Shown here: positions 1-9,474 of the stretch, one piece after another | Layout: every line of letters starts with the position of its first letter | How positions within the stretch are numbered: position 1 is the first letter of the stretch | Source: an uncultured Opitutia bacterium | GTDB lineage: Bacteria; Verrucomicrobiota; Verrucomicrobiia; Opitutales; Opitutaceae | NCBI GenBank assembly: GCA_903896015.1 | Contig: CAITWF010000109.1 | Location: 1-45,003, forward strand | DNA length: 45,003 bases | Direction of reading: 5' to 3' | Program-made: the position numbers and the translations under genes | Notes under the pieces: model-generated | Seen by the model: only the letters and a program-made list of their open reading frames with translations | Database searches by the model: none | What the model was told of the DNA's origin: nothing

Positions 1-95
1 AATCGCCGTTTCCGCTGTTCGGACGGTGTCGTTAGGCTTTCGTTGCCTCTGCTCCCAAACGGGCACGTGCAATAAAAGCCTATGGTTTTACGAAC

Positions 96-156
96 GGTCA
101 GTGTTGCTGACGCCGCTCCGAGCATGAGTGTCCTCACGGGAAGGACGACCGACTAC
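96..156 (-). repeat. Interspersed palindromic repeat, divergent copy 1
   Basis: On the minus strand this begins GTAG and ends GGCGTCAGCAACACTGACC. The end closely matches the same half of the copy at 3181-3256. The first half has drifted but still forms a hairpin (GTCCT/AGGAC). The GTAG that starts the repeat supplies the stop codon of the fucosidase gene, so the repeat sits exactly at the 3' end of that gene. It belongs to the family also seen at 2127-2194, 3181-3256, 6911-6976 and 27304-27376. Confidence 0.5.
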
Positions 157-1970
157 GCGAGGAAAACTTTCAACGCGATCGCGTGGTCACACGGCATCTG
201 CGTTGGGAGCTGCACGCGCAGCGCGCCCGCACTTTGCGTGAAGCTAATTTTTTCCGGCGATCCCAACAGTTCGACGTGGACGATCTTTCCCGGTGACTGC
301 GCGTGGGAGGTGCCGAGGGTTTCCGCGATGACTTCCCGCCCCGGCCAGCCGAGCGCGATTGCATACACGACCGTGCCCGTTTTGTTGCGCGTGAAGCGAA
401 TGTCCGCGGCGCCAAGTGGACTGCTGCCGCTCTGACCCCCGGGAGATTTGCTTTTCGCCAGAGCCGGGCCTTCGCCGACGATTTTCCATGGGCGCGTCGC
501 ATAGATCGCCTCGCCGTTCACTCCGATCCACGCCGTGATCTGATCGAGCACGGCGATTTCCTTGCTGTCGATCGTGCCGTCAGGCCGGCCCGGGATGTTC
601 AGGATAAAGGTGCCGTTGCGACTCACCGTATCGATGAGCCAGTGAATGATGTCCCGCGGATGCTGATAGCCGCCATACTCACCCGGCTGCTCAAAGAGCC
701 GGCGATCGTAATGCCAGCCGCCGATGCACATCTCCGATTGCCAGGGATACTTCGCGATGTCGCTCGTGATGCCGCGCTCGATGTCGGCGACCAGCGCTTT
801 CGCGAGGCGATCGGGCACCTGCTTGGTCGTTAGCACGCCCTCCATTTTTCCGCCACGAGTCTTGAGCGTGTGATTGTAGTAATAGGCGGCCGCACTCATG
901 CCACCCCAGCCGAGCGGCAGCATGGAGTTGTCGAGGTAGAGCACATCCGGATCGTGCTGGTCGATCAGATCGCGGGTGCGATCGTAGAAATGCTTCACGT
1001 AGGAAATATCCGGCAGCGCCATCGGCGGATGCTTGGGGCCGTAGAGCACTTGGGGATCGAAGCCCTGCCACCATTGCCCCGCGCCATCGGCCGCGGTCAG
1101 ACGGCCGTCATACGGCACGCCCGCGAGCGGTCCGGTGGTATCGGCGCCGTGGGCAGTTTGCTGCCACCACCAGTTGCGCGGCTGATGCACCGTCACGCCC
1201 AGTCGCAATCCCTGCTTGCGGGCCGCGACTGCCCACTCGCCGACTACATCGCGATGCGGGCCAATGTTAATCGCGTTCCACGGATTGTGCCGGGAGTTCC
1301 ACGCGTCGAAATTGTCGTGGTGATTGGCGAGCGTGAGGAAGAACTTCGCGCCCGCCTTTTTATAGCGCTCGATCAGCGCGTCCGGGTCCCAGTTGAGGAG
1401 CGTCCACTGCGGACACAGATCCTTGAAGCCAAACTTGGAAGGATGCCCGTAGTGCGCGACATGGTAGGCATATTGCGCCGAGCCCTGCATATACATGTTG
1501 CGCGCATACCAATCGCCCGCCTCGGGCACGCACTGCGGACTCCAGTGGGCCCAGATGCCAAACTTGGCATCGCGATACCACTCGGGCGCTTCGTAGCCGA
1601 GCAGGGAATCCCAATTGGCCCGATACGGCCCGTCGCCCTCCAGCCCCGCGATCGGCGATTCCAACGGCACGCCATTCCACGATCCGCCGGGCACGGGCAA
1701 GGACGGCGGCATGCGCGGGCCCGATTCCGAATTGGGGCTGACGGCCCAGGATTTATCGTCGAGTTGCCCCGCGATGAATTGTCCCTGCTGCAATTCATAG
1801 TACCGCCGGTGGTCAGCGGGCATCGCGCAGAACTGAAGGTAGTCCTCGTCGTAACGGTTGAAATCCGCGGGTGCCGGTATCGCCGCTTCGCCGCCGGTCT
1901 GGGCCGCCGCTGGAAGTGACTTCGCCGCCGCCGCGGCCGCAATCAATTTTAGGAAGTCGCGGCGTTGCAT
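153..1970 (-). CDS. Alpha-L-fucosidase, GH29 family, Tat-exported
   Basis: This 605-residue exported glycoside hydrolase probably removes alpha-L-fucose from polysaccharides or glycoconjugates outside the cytoplasm. The N-terminus (residues 1-24, RRDFLK then an alanine-rich hydrophobic core) is a twin-arginine signal. The GH29 signature FGIWAHWSP is at about 137-144 with GDWYARNMY after it, NHHDNFDAW is at 216-224, and the likely catalytic nucleophile is Asp347 in the strand VLYLDNS. Retaining chemistry is expected from the family. The start is chosen because the Tat signal begins at once. No Shine-Dalgarno sequence is visible. It is monocistronic and no other glycan-degradation gene is adjacent. 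The exact fucosyl linkage cannot be read from the sequence; a related GH29-like activity is possible. Confidence 0.93.
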   Translation of the reverse strand: MQRRDFLKLIAAAAAAKSLPAAAQTGGEAAIPAPADFNRYDEDYLQFCAMPADHRRYYELQQGQFIAGQLDDKSWAVSPNSESGPRMPPSLPVPGGSWNGVPLESPIAGLEGDGPYRANWDSLLGYEAPEWYRDAKFGIWAHWSPQCVPEAGDWYARNMYMQGSAQYAYHVAHYGHPSKFGFKDLCPQWTLLNWDPDALIERYKKAGAKFFLTLANHHDNFDAWNSRHNPWNAINIGPHRDVVGEWAVAARKQGLRLGVTVHQPRNWWWQQTAHGADTTGPLAGVPYDGRLTAADGAGQWWQGFDPQVLYGPKHPPMALPDISYVKHFYDRTRDLIDQHDPDVLYLDNSMLPLGWGGMSAAAYYYNHTLKTRGGKMEGVLTTKQVPDRLAKALVADIERGITSDIAKYPWQSEMCIGGWHYDRRLFEQPGEYGGYQHPRDIIHWLIDTVSRNGTFILNIPGRPDGTIDSKEIAVLDQITAWIGVNGEAIYATRPWKIVGEGPALAKSKSPGGQSGSSPLGAADIRFTRNKTGTVVYAIALGWPGREVIAETLGTSHAQSPGKIVHVELLGSPEKISFTQSAGALRVQLPTQMPCDHAIALKVFLA

Positions 1971-2381
1971 GGAGAATTCTTCGCGGAGTGACGGGGTTGC
2001 ATCCGGCGACCGATGAAAACGTAAACGGAAAATCGGGCCATGTTATTCCTCTTGGCGGGCGGCATTGCCAAACTGCGCTCGCGCCCGTCGGGAGCAAGTG
2101 CCGGGAGAAGCCACGCCGATTATCATAGCGTCAGTCTTGCTGCCGCCGCTCCGACGGACTCAAACCCCACGCCTGCACGACAGACGCCCTGCTGCTGCGG
2201 CGCACCGCCACACAATTCGGTGAATGAGAAAATTTATTCGCGGGACTTGATCTGCCCACGCTCGGCCACCCGCGCACCGAGCACGTGCCCTCGGCCAGTG
2301 CCACGCATGTGGTCCTCACGAAACGCGTGCCGTAGTTCGCGGCCTTGCCTCGGGTCCGCCTCCTCGCGCAGGGTGGGCGCC
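1971..2381. other. Divergent intergenic region, fucosidase / cysteine-cluster gene
   Basis: Four hundred bases separate two divergent genes. The stretch holds one copy of the interspersed palindromic repeat (2127-2194). No RNA gene, convincing open frame or clear promoter pair is seen. Open frames here overlap the repeat and lack family resemblance. Confidence 0.6.
2127..2194 (-). repeat. Interspersed palindromic repeat, copy 2
   Basis: On the minus strand this starts GCAGGGCGTCTGTCGTGCAG and ends GGCAGCAAGACTGACGC. Both ends match the copy at 3181-3256, with a diverged centre. It lies between divergent genes, in inverted orientation relative to copies 3, 4 and 5. Confidence 0.65.
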
Positions 2382-2936
2382 GTGAAATCAGGCGAACAAC
2401 TTTGCCGCGCATGCGGACTGTGCTGCGACGGCACGCTCTTCGATCTTGTGAAACTCGAGCGGGGCGATGATGCCGGGAAATTGAAAGCCCTCGGGCTGCC
2501 GGTTTCCCTTTCCCGCGGCAAGCTGCCCGTCGCCCGCTTTCCCCAGCCCTGTTCCGCCTTGTGCGAGGATCGCGCGTGCCGGCTCTATGCGGACCGACCG
2601 TGGCAATGCCGCACCTTCGAGTGCCAGCTGTTCAAGGACGCGAAGGCCGGCCGGACCACGTTCGCCGCCGCCCTGCCGCTGGTCAAACGGGCCCGGCGAC
2701 GGGCGGACCAGGTGCGCCGACTCCTGCGCGAGTTGGACGACACGGACGAACACCGCGCCTTGGGCGAGCGCGTCCATCGCACCTCCGAGCGCATGGAATC
2801 CGGCCACGCGGACGACGCAGCTAAGGCGAAGTTCGCCGATTTGAGCTTGGCCGTGCACCGCCTCAAATTGCTGACGCAAAAACGATTTTATACCCAAAAC
2901 GACGCTCCGACATCGGGAAAATCTCCATCGCCGTAG
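2382..2936 (+). CDS. YkgJ-type cysteine-cluster protein
   Basis: This protein of 184 residues carries a zinc- or iron-chelating cysteine cluster of the YkgJ/CxxCxxCC type. The cluster is CRACGLCC at residues 8-15, then PCSALC and CRLYADRPWQCRTFEC; the spacing fits the family, in which conserved cysteines bind a metal. The C-terminal half is helical and Arg/Lys-rich. The open frame extends far upstream, but the GTG at 2382 puts the cluster at the N-terminus as in relatives, and upstream residues show no family resemblance. The cellular role of these proteins is not settled. It stands alone between two repeat copies. Confidence 0.8.
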   Translation: MKSGEQLCRACGLCCDGTLFDLVKLERGDDAGKLKALGLPVSLSRGKLPVARFPQPCSALCEDRACRLYADRPWQCRTFECQLFKDAKAGRTTFAAALPLVKRARRRADQVRRLLRELDDTDEHRALGERVHRTSERMESGHADDAAKAKFADLSLAVHRLKLLTQKRFYTQNDAPTSGKSPSP

Positions 2937-3024
2937 GCCGAGGGTGGGTGCTTTTCAATCGGCGCGATGGCTCGTCCGTTGATTTCCCTCGCCTATCTTC
3001 AAATTGGTCGTCTGGGTTGGGCTC

Positions 3025-3123
3025 ATGCCTGTTTGCACACAAAATGTTAAGAAACGAAAAGCGCGTCGGATGAAGAACGACCGATTGCAGGCCGCCAAGC
3101 GCGCCGCAAAAGCGAAGAGCTAA
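3025..3123 (+). CDS. Possible 32-residue strongly basic small protein
   Basis: An ATG-initiated frame of 32 codons plus TAA encodes a peptide with 12 Lys/Arg (the centre reads KKRKARRMKNDR, the end AAKRAAKAKS). Very small, highly basic proteins are often ribosome-associated, but I do not recognise this one and assign no function. There is no good ribosome binding site. A shorter version starting at the internal ATG (3070) would have 17 residues. It could be a chance frame. Confidence 0.3.
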   Translation: MPVCTQNVKKRKARRMKNDRLQAAKRAAKAKS

Positions 3124-3180
3124 GCCGTTCCGACGGCGGCGCCTCCGCGTAAAGCGCGAAAAAAGTTTTATGAGTTCGTT

Positions 3181-3256
3181 GTAGGGCGTCTCTCTTGCAG
3201 ACGCCGCTCAGATTTCGGCCGATTCCAAACCCGGCGTCAGCAAGTCTGACCCCTAC
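3181..3256 (+). repeat. Interspersed palindromic repeat, copy 3 (best preserved)
   Basis: This 76-bp element starts GTAGGGCGTCTCTCTTGCAG and ends GGCGTCAGCAAGTCTGAC followed by CCCTAC. The whole element is an imperfect palindrome (GTAGGG at one end, CCCTAC at the other). Each half is also a hairpin: GGCGTCT/AGACGCC on the left and GTCAG/CTGAC on the right. It probably folds into nested stem-loops in RNA or as a cruciform. Confidence 0.75.
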
Positions 3257-3286
3257 GCCGAACCGTCTGGCTAACCTATACCCGGG

Positions 3287-4021
3287 ATGATTACTTCCGC
3301 TCGCATGAATACTGCCATGCGACGGGTCGTCTTGGCCGGGGCGACTGGTCTCGTGGGAGGTCATCTGCTGGATGGGTTGCTCGCCGATGACACGGTGGCC
3401 GAGGTGCACGTGGTCGGGCGGAGGCCCGTGTCTGTCGCACACGCAAAGCTCCGGATGCACGTCGTCGATCTGCGCGCGATCCCGCCGCTGCCGCCGGTGG
3501 ATGAAGTGTATCTGGCGTTGGGCACAACCATCAAGGTTGCCGGAAGCCGCGAGGCCTTCCGTGCGATCGACTACGATGCGAATCTCGCGGTCGCGCGCGC
3601 CGCCTATAAGGCCGGCGCCCGCCGCATCGGCTTGGTCAGTGCCATGGGCGCAAACGCGAAGTCGTCGGTATTCTACAATCGTGTGAAAGGGGAGTTGGAG
3701 GACGCTGTTTTGCGGTTCGAGACCACAGCCACGGTCGTGATTCGGCCGTCGTTGTTGTTGGGCGACCGCCAGCTTTTGGGCCAGCCCGCCCGCCGCGGAG
3801 AAATCTTGGCGGCACCGATCATGAGTTTTCTGCGGGTGATTCTGCCGCGGAACTATTGGGCGATCTCCGCGGAGAAAGTAGCGAGGGCTTTACTCACTGA
3901 AGTGCCGTCGGCGAAGGGCGCCCGGGTGATCACGGTCTTTTCTGCCAAGCTCTATGGCGCACGCAGCCATCCCAATCGTAAGTCCGCCCAACTCGCCCTG
4001 ACTCAACTTTGCTCATCTTAG
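3287..4021 (+). CDS. Atypical short-chain dehydrogenase, NAD(P)-binding protein
   Basis: This 244-residue Rossmann-fold protein belongs to the atypical SDR group that includes HTATIP2/TIP30-like and YwnB-like proteins. The nucleotide-binding motif GATGLVG is at residues 18-24. Ser118 (VSAMGA) together with Tyr130 and Lys134 (YNRVK) form the usual SDR catalytic set, so a redox or epimerase-type reaction on an unknown substrate is possible. VIRPSLLLG is a typical late strand of the family. In-frame ATGs at 3305 and 3317 would also work; the one at 3317 places the glycine motif closest to the N-terminus, as in most relatives. It is monocistronic and the substrate is unknown. Confidence 0.82.
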   Translation: MITSARMNTAMRRVVLAGATGLVGGHLLDGLLADDTVAEVHVVGRRPVSVAHAKLRMHVVDLRAIPPLPPVDEVYLALGTTIKVAGSREAFRAIDYDANLAVARAAYKAGARRIGLVSAMGANAKSSVFYNRVKGELEDAVLRFETTATVVIRPSLLLGDRQLLGQPARRGEILAAPIMSFLRVILPRNYWAISAEKVARALLTEVPSAKGARVITVFSAKLYGARSHPNRKSAQLALTQLCSS

Positions 4022-4030
4022 AACTCTACT

Positions 4031-4093
4031 GCTGCTTGCCCCGCTTTCTTGGCCGCCTTCGGATCCGGCGGGCTTGGCTTGTCGGCAAGCAGC
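4031..4093. repeat. Inverted repeat abutting the tRNA 3' end
   Basis: GCTGCTTGCC (4031-4040) and GGCAAGCAGC (4084-4093) are perfect 10-bp inverted arms. The enclosed sequence has an inner stem, CCGCC/GGCGG. The right arm overlaps the last tRNA base. It may be a terminator or processing structure for the leftward tRNA transcript, although no T-tract follows, or a REP-like element that landed at the tRNA end. Confidence 0.6.
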
Positions 4094-4181
4094 ACAAGGT
4101 GAGGGATTCGAACCCCCGATACGAACTAGCCGTATTCCTGAGTAGCAATCAGGCACCTTGAGCCACTCGAGCCAACCTTCC
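4093..4181 (-). tRNA. tRNA-Ser(GCT)
   Basis: This is an 89-nt type II tRNA. The anticodon arm is CCTGA-TTGCTAC-TCAGG with anticodon GCT, reading AGC/AGU serine codons. The long variable arm is ATACG-GCTAGTT-CGTAT, and the T-arm is GGGGG-TTCGAAT-CCCTC. The D-stem pairs only through G.U, C-G and U.G. The acceptor strands GGAAGGT and ACCTTGT pair at positions 3-7, but position 2:71 is G:G and 1:72 is G.U, so the outer stem is weak. CCA is not encoded. This is either a functional divergent tRNA or one with an altered 3' end. Confidence 0.85.
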
Positions 4182-4225
4182 GTTTTTGGCTGTCGGTCTT
4201 ACCCGATAAACTAGTTAACCAAAAA

Positions 4226-4243
4226 TTTCTACAAGAGTAGAAA
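4226..4243 (-). repeat. Perfect 7-bp hairpin resembling a Cas12a repeat stem
   Basis: On the minus strand this reads TTTCTACTCTTGTAGAAA, a perfect 7-bp stem with a TCTT loop, followed by TTTTT. It lies 44 bases upstream of the tRNA. The core TTTCTACTCTTGTAGA matches the 3' handle of type V-A direct repeats. It is single copy with no array or cas gene, so a weak terminator is the simpler reading. Confidence 0.5.
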
Positions 4244-4497
4244 CTCAAGCAGGTCGTCAGAAACGCCGATTCGGAAGAACAGCAAAAGAGGAAAGTCTGG
4301 AAGGTGGTCGAAGATGACGGCCTCATTGCAGAACGTTTCGAAGGTGAATACTTCACGTCCAAGAACTCGAAACGCCCTAAACGCAGGAGTTTTCCCTTCG
4401 CTCGCGCAGCCGCCGCCCTTGATTCGTCACTCACGGAACTAAGCCCCGCGCGAAGAATCGACCTCACTTTTCACCAGCCATGCGCCCGACTGCTACT

Positions 4498-6816
<2,319 letters not shown>

Positions 6817-6910
6817 TCAAAGGCATTTCCGCTGCAAATCTTGCGAATGAGCCCGCGCTTATGCGCCGTGGCAGGGAAAAACTTTGGGGCTGCTGGAGAT
6901 TGGGATCGTC

Positions 6911-6976
6911 GTGGGGCGTCTGTCTTGCAGGCTCGGCTCCGGTGATTGCGGGCGACGGGCTCAGCATGCCCGACGC
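6911..6976 (+). repeat. Interspersed palindromic repeat, copy 4 (partly decayed)
   Basis: This begins GTGGGGCGTCTGTCTTGCAG, matching the left half of the 3181-3256 copy at nearly every position. The right half (GGGCTCAGCATGCCCGACGC) retains only a loose resemblance to GGCGTCAGCAAGTCTGAC. Confidence 0.55.
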
Positions 6977-7036
6977 ACCGAGAGAATCCCCTTCTGCAGG
7001 CTACGCGAGAGGTCTCGTTGGTTGGCAGTAGCGACG

Positions 7037-7068
7037 CAAAAAATCCCGGCTGGGTGCAGCCGGGATTT
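7037..7068 (-). terminator. Intrinsic terminator of the 56-residue gene
   Basis: An 11-bp perfect stem (AAATCCCGGCT at 7041-7051 with AGCCGGGATTT at 7058-7068) and a 6-nt loop are followed, on the minus strand, by a run of T (GGGATTTTTTGCG). It starts 43 bases after the stop of the gene at 7112-7282. This is the clearest rho-independent terminator in the window. Confidence 0.85.
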
Positions 7069-7111
7069 GAGCGGAAGGCACGCGCTTCGCGTGGCCGAAA
7101 GACAGAATCAA

Positions 7112-7282
7112 TTACTTGCTGTCGCCGTCACCGTCGGTGTCACCCGTCGCGGACGCAGCGGTCGGGGCCACTTGTTTCGCCGCGAGGGCGGCCTGTTTCT
7201 GCGCTTGGATGCGGGCGAGTTGCTCTTGATAGGCGGCGGCGCCGGCGGACGAGGAGGAACCTGTGCTGCTGATGGATGACAT
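7112..7282 (-). CDS. 56-residue Ser/Ala/Gln-rich protein with acidic tail
   Basis: A small intact gene on the minus strand. The protein starts MSSISSTGSSSSAGAAAYQE, has a helical Gln/Ala/Lys middle (QLARIQAQKQAALAAKQ) and ends DTDGDGDSK, an Asp-rich DxDxDxD string like the calcium loop of dockerin and EF-hand motifs. Whether it binds calcium is inference. There is no signal peptide. The gene is supported by a strong terminator 43 bases past its stop and a clean ATG, although no clear ribosome binding site is present. I do not recognise a named family. Confidence 0.7.
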   Translation of the reverse strand: MSSISSTGSSSSAGAAAYQEQLARIQAQKQAALAAKQVAPTAASATGDTDGDGDSK

Positions 7283-7475
7283 GGTGCGATGGGTTCGTGA
7301 GCCTGAATTTAGGGCGAGAAATCGCCGAGGCCCGCGTTAGCAATCCCTACGACTCGATTCGTCAACCCTGTAGACCTTTCGCTCACGGACGTTACGCAGA
7401 AGAGGCGACGCCGCCAGGAAGCACAACACTTTCACATACACCTCAACCCACGCGCAGAAATGCCGAAGGGCAAAG

Positions 7476-8315
7476 ATGACTCATCGCTTTCCGATGCGCC
7501 CTGATTTTGGGTTGAAAAACACCCGCCGACTTCTGGCTTCGGCGACCGCGCTTTTTTTCGCCAGCACAACGCTCCACGCGACGCCCGTCACCGGACCGTG
7601 GACGCTGGCCTCGGGCGCGGCCACTCTCAGCAATACCGCCACGTCTTCGCCCACATGGGGCGACGGAACCACGCACAATGCGACAGCCTCCGCCCTTTAC
7701 TCCGCCTTTCCGCTCATCACGCTGGCGAATACCGGCGACAAGCTGACAATGACAGGCACAGCGGACCTGTTGGGAATTAGCTCGGGAAACTTAGCGTTCC
7801 GCTTCGGAATCTTTAACGACAACAGCAGCGCCAACGCCACGGACTGGCTGGGCTATTTTGCCGGAAACGCCGCCACGCAAAACGGCGTGCTCGATGTGCG
7901 AACGGACCCCAACACCTCGCTCTACTCGAGCACCACGGGCGCATCGACCCTCGCATCGATTGACAGCACTGGTTCGACTTCGCTCACCACGGCGAGCAAC
8001 CCCGTGACCTTCAGCTTTACCTTCACGATAGAGCGGATTTCCGCCAGCACCCTGACGATATCGACCTCCCTTTTTCGGCCCTCGGATTCAGCCGAGTTTG
8101 CCGGATTCTCGAACATCGTGGACACCAATCCCACGACTTTTGGCTTCGACCGGGTCGGCTTTCAGGCCACCTCGACTCTCGCGGCCGACCAAATCCAATT
8201 CCACTCGATCGACGTCGCCTACACGTCGGCGGTGCCGGAGCCCTCGACGTATGCGACGATCCTTTCCGCGGTCTGCTTCGTTGGTGCCGCGGCCCTTCGA
8301 CGCAACCGAGCCTGA
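7476..8315 (+). CDS. PEP-CTERM sorting domain protein
   Basis: This 279-residue exported protein carries the C-terminal tripartite PEP-CTERM signal at residues 253-279: VPEPST, a hydrophobic helix (ILSAVCFVGAAAL) and basic RRNR. In this system an exosortase (EpsH/XrtA type), not in the window, recognises the signal and anchors or releases the protein at the envelope, often with exopolysaccharide. The N-terminus has a long basic region followed by a hydrophobic stretch and a likely cleavage after TLHA. The mature part is Ser/Thr/Asn-rich and predicted beta-rich, with no domain I can name. GAAGGG shortly upstream is a fair ribosome binding site for the ATG at 7476; ATG 7494 is an alternative. 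Confidence 0.85.
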   Translation: MTHRFPMRPDFGLKNTRRLLASATALFFASTTLHATPVTGPWTLASGAATLSNTATSSPTWGDGTTHNATASALYSAFPLITLANTGDKLTMTGTADLLGISSGNLAFRFGIFNDNSSANATDWLGYFAGNAATQNGVLDVRTDPNTSLYSSTTGASTLASIDSTGSTSLTTASNPVTFSFTFTIERISASTLTISTSLFRPSDSAEFAGFSNIVDTNPTTFGFDRVGFQATSTLAADQIQFHSIDVAYTSAVPEPSTYATILSAVCFVGAAALRRNRA

Positions 8316-8359
8316 ACGGAAGATTGAACCGGAGCGGTGGTCGGCTTACCCCTCGCGGG

Positions 8360-8881
8360 ATGAATGCGCCGCGCCCCCGAGTCCAGATCGCCATCGTCTG
8401 CGCCGGACTGGTGGCGGCGCCGGTGGTCGGTAGCGTGTCGGTCTATGTGCGGCATTGGCTCCTGCCCCTGCCCCCTGAAGAGTCCAACGGCGGCATGGCG
8501 GCGTTTGGCGACTTGCTGCAGGTGATCGCGGTCTCCGGCTTGGTCGCCCTTTGGCCGCTCGCGCACGCGCTTTACTGGCTGCGAGCGGTTGAACGATTCT
8601 GGACCGCGCTCCAGTGGGGCGCGACAATCTTCGCGGCGACGGGTTGGCTGGCGCTGTTGGGGTTTGTCGTGGCGCGGAGGTCAACCAGCGGTTGGCTGCT
8701 CTTCGCCCTGGCCCGGATCGGCCTCATGCCGTTGAGTGCGCTCGCGGGTGCAACCTGCGCGCTCTTCGCGCCGCACGCGCGTCAACGCGGGTGGTTGGTC
8801 GCCTCGGCGCTCAGCGAGGTTCTGTTGTTTCTCAGTTATCTGTTCGTGAGCGGTGCGCTCGCCAGCTTGCTCGGGCATTGA
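8360..8881 (+). CDS. Hypothetical four-helix membrane protein
   Basis: The protein has 173 residues and about four hydrophobic segments (starting near IAIVCAGLVAAPVVG, DLLQVIAVSGLVALWPLAH, WGATIFAATGWLALLGFVV and ALSEVLLFLSYLFVSGAL), so it is probably an inner-membrane protein. The frame is open from 8324, but the ATG at 8360 (MNAPRPRV) gives a normal short basic N-terminus. No family is recognised. It starts 44 bases after the PEP-CTERM gene and could be co-transcribed with it. The next gene (9031) is also a small membrane protein of similar character. Confidence 0.6.
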   Translation: MNAPRPRVQIAIVCAGLVAAPVVGSVSVYVRHWLLPLPPEESNGGMAAFGDLLQVIAVSGLVALWPLAHALYWLRAVERFWTALQWGATIFAATGWLALLGFVVARRSTSGWLLFALARIGLMPLSALAGATCALFAPHARQRGWLVASALSEVLLFLSYLFVSGALASLLGH

Positions 8882-9030
8882 GGCAAGAAGCGGCGTGACG
8901 CGCAGCACCGAGAGAGTCGCGTCGGTTCGAAATATGCCGCACAGAAAAGTTTTTCGTGCTCGTGCGGCGTGCGGTCCTGACTCAACCTGCGCGTCGTTCG
9001 GCCCCACCCCACCCCTGTTTTCCCCGCCCC

Positions 9031-9447
9031 ATGGACGATGTTAGCGCCCCGACTTTCTCGCGGCCCGGCGAAGGTTATCTCACCGCGCTCGGCTATCTCC
9101 AAATCGGCACCGGCTCCCTGAGCCTGTTGATGTCGCTCATGCTATTCTTTCAGGCGATGTTCAGCCATTCCGAATTGCTGAATCCGGTCGTCGCCTTTGA
9201 TTCGTCGTTCGATCTCCTGGATCGCGCGATCGCGACCTACGTGTCGTTGCAGCTTTCGATCGGCTGGATCGCGGGGGCACTGCAACTAGCCGCCGGCATT
9301 TGCTGTCTCCACGGACGCCATCTGCGCCTCGTCGGCGTCGCCTCGCTCGTGAGTCTCGCCAATTTCCCACACGGCACGATGGCCGCGATTCTGATGGTCC
9401 TGGCGTTGCGCCGGCGCGACCTCGCGCACGGCTTCGCGCCACGGTGA
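9031..9447 (+). CDS. Hypothetical small membrane protein
   Basis: The protein has 138 residues and several hydrophobic helices: LQIGTGSLSLLMSLMLFFQA, LQLSIGWIAGALQLAAGICC, and a C-terminal VGVASLVSLANFPHGTMAAI stretch ending in RRRDLAHGF. The layout (helix, amphipathic loop, two or three more helices, basic end) recalls small uncharacterised integral membrane proteins. I cannot name a family. The ATG at 9031 is preceded by CCCCGCCCC and no Shine-Dalgarno sequence. It converges with the DTW-domain gene. Confidence 0.6.
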   Translation: MDDVSAPTFSRPGEGYLTALGYLQIGTGSLSLLMSLMLFFQAMFSHSELLNPVVAFDSSFDLLDRAIATYVSLQLSIGWIAGALQLAAGICCLHGRHLRLVGVASLVSLANFPHGTMAAILMVLALRRRDLAHGFAPR

Positions 9448-9474
9448 TTACCAAAATCGCAAGACTGCGACGCC

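Larger units (their letters stand above)
2937..3286. other. Intergenic region with repeat and small ORF
   Basis: This 350-base gap between two plus-strand genes holds a possible 32-codon basic ORF (3025-3123) and repeat copy 3 (3181-3256), both listed separately. Just before the SDR start is TAACCT (3272-3277), a weak -10-like element. Confidence 0.5.
4022..4497. other. Non-coding stretch around tRNA-Ser with AT-richer insert
   Basis: The stretch contains an inverted repeat (4031-4093), tRNA-Ser (4093-4181), a small perfect hairpin (4226-4243) and, from about 4188 to 4400, DNA visibly less GC-rich than its surroundings. A plus-strand frame from about 4241 reads KLKQVVRNADSEEQQKRKVW and continues VVEDDGLIAERFEGEYF before running into the end of the IDH gene. 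It lacks an upstream start and looks like a fragment. I do not recognise the family. Confidence 0.5.

Noticed and set aside
4093-4181. Integrated element with attachment site at the tRNA 3' end
   Set aside because: No integrase or direct repeat of the tRNA end was found on either side.
4226-4243. Type V-A CRISPR array
   Set aside because: Only one repeat-like hairpin, no second copy at spacer distance, no cas genes. Reported as a resemblance only.
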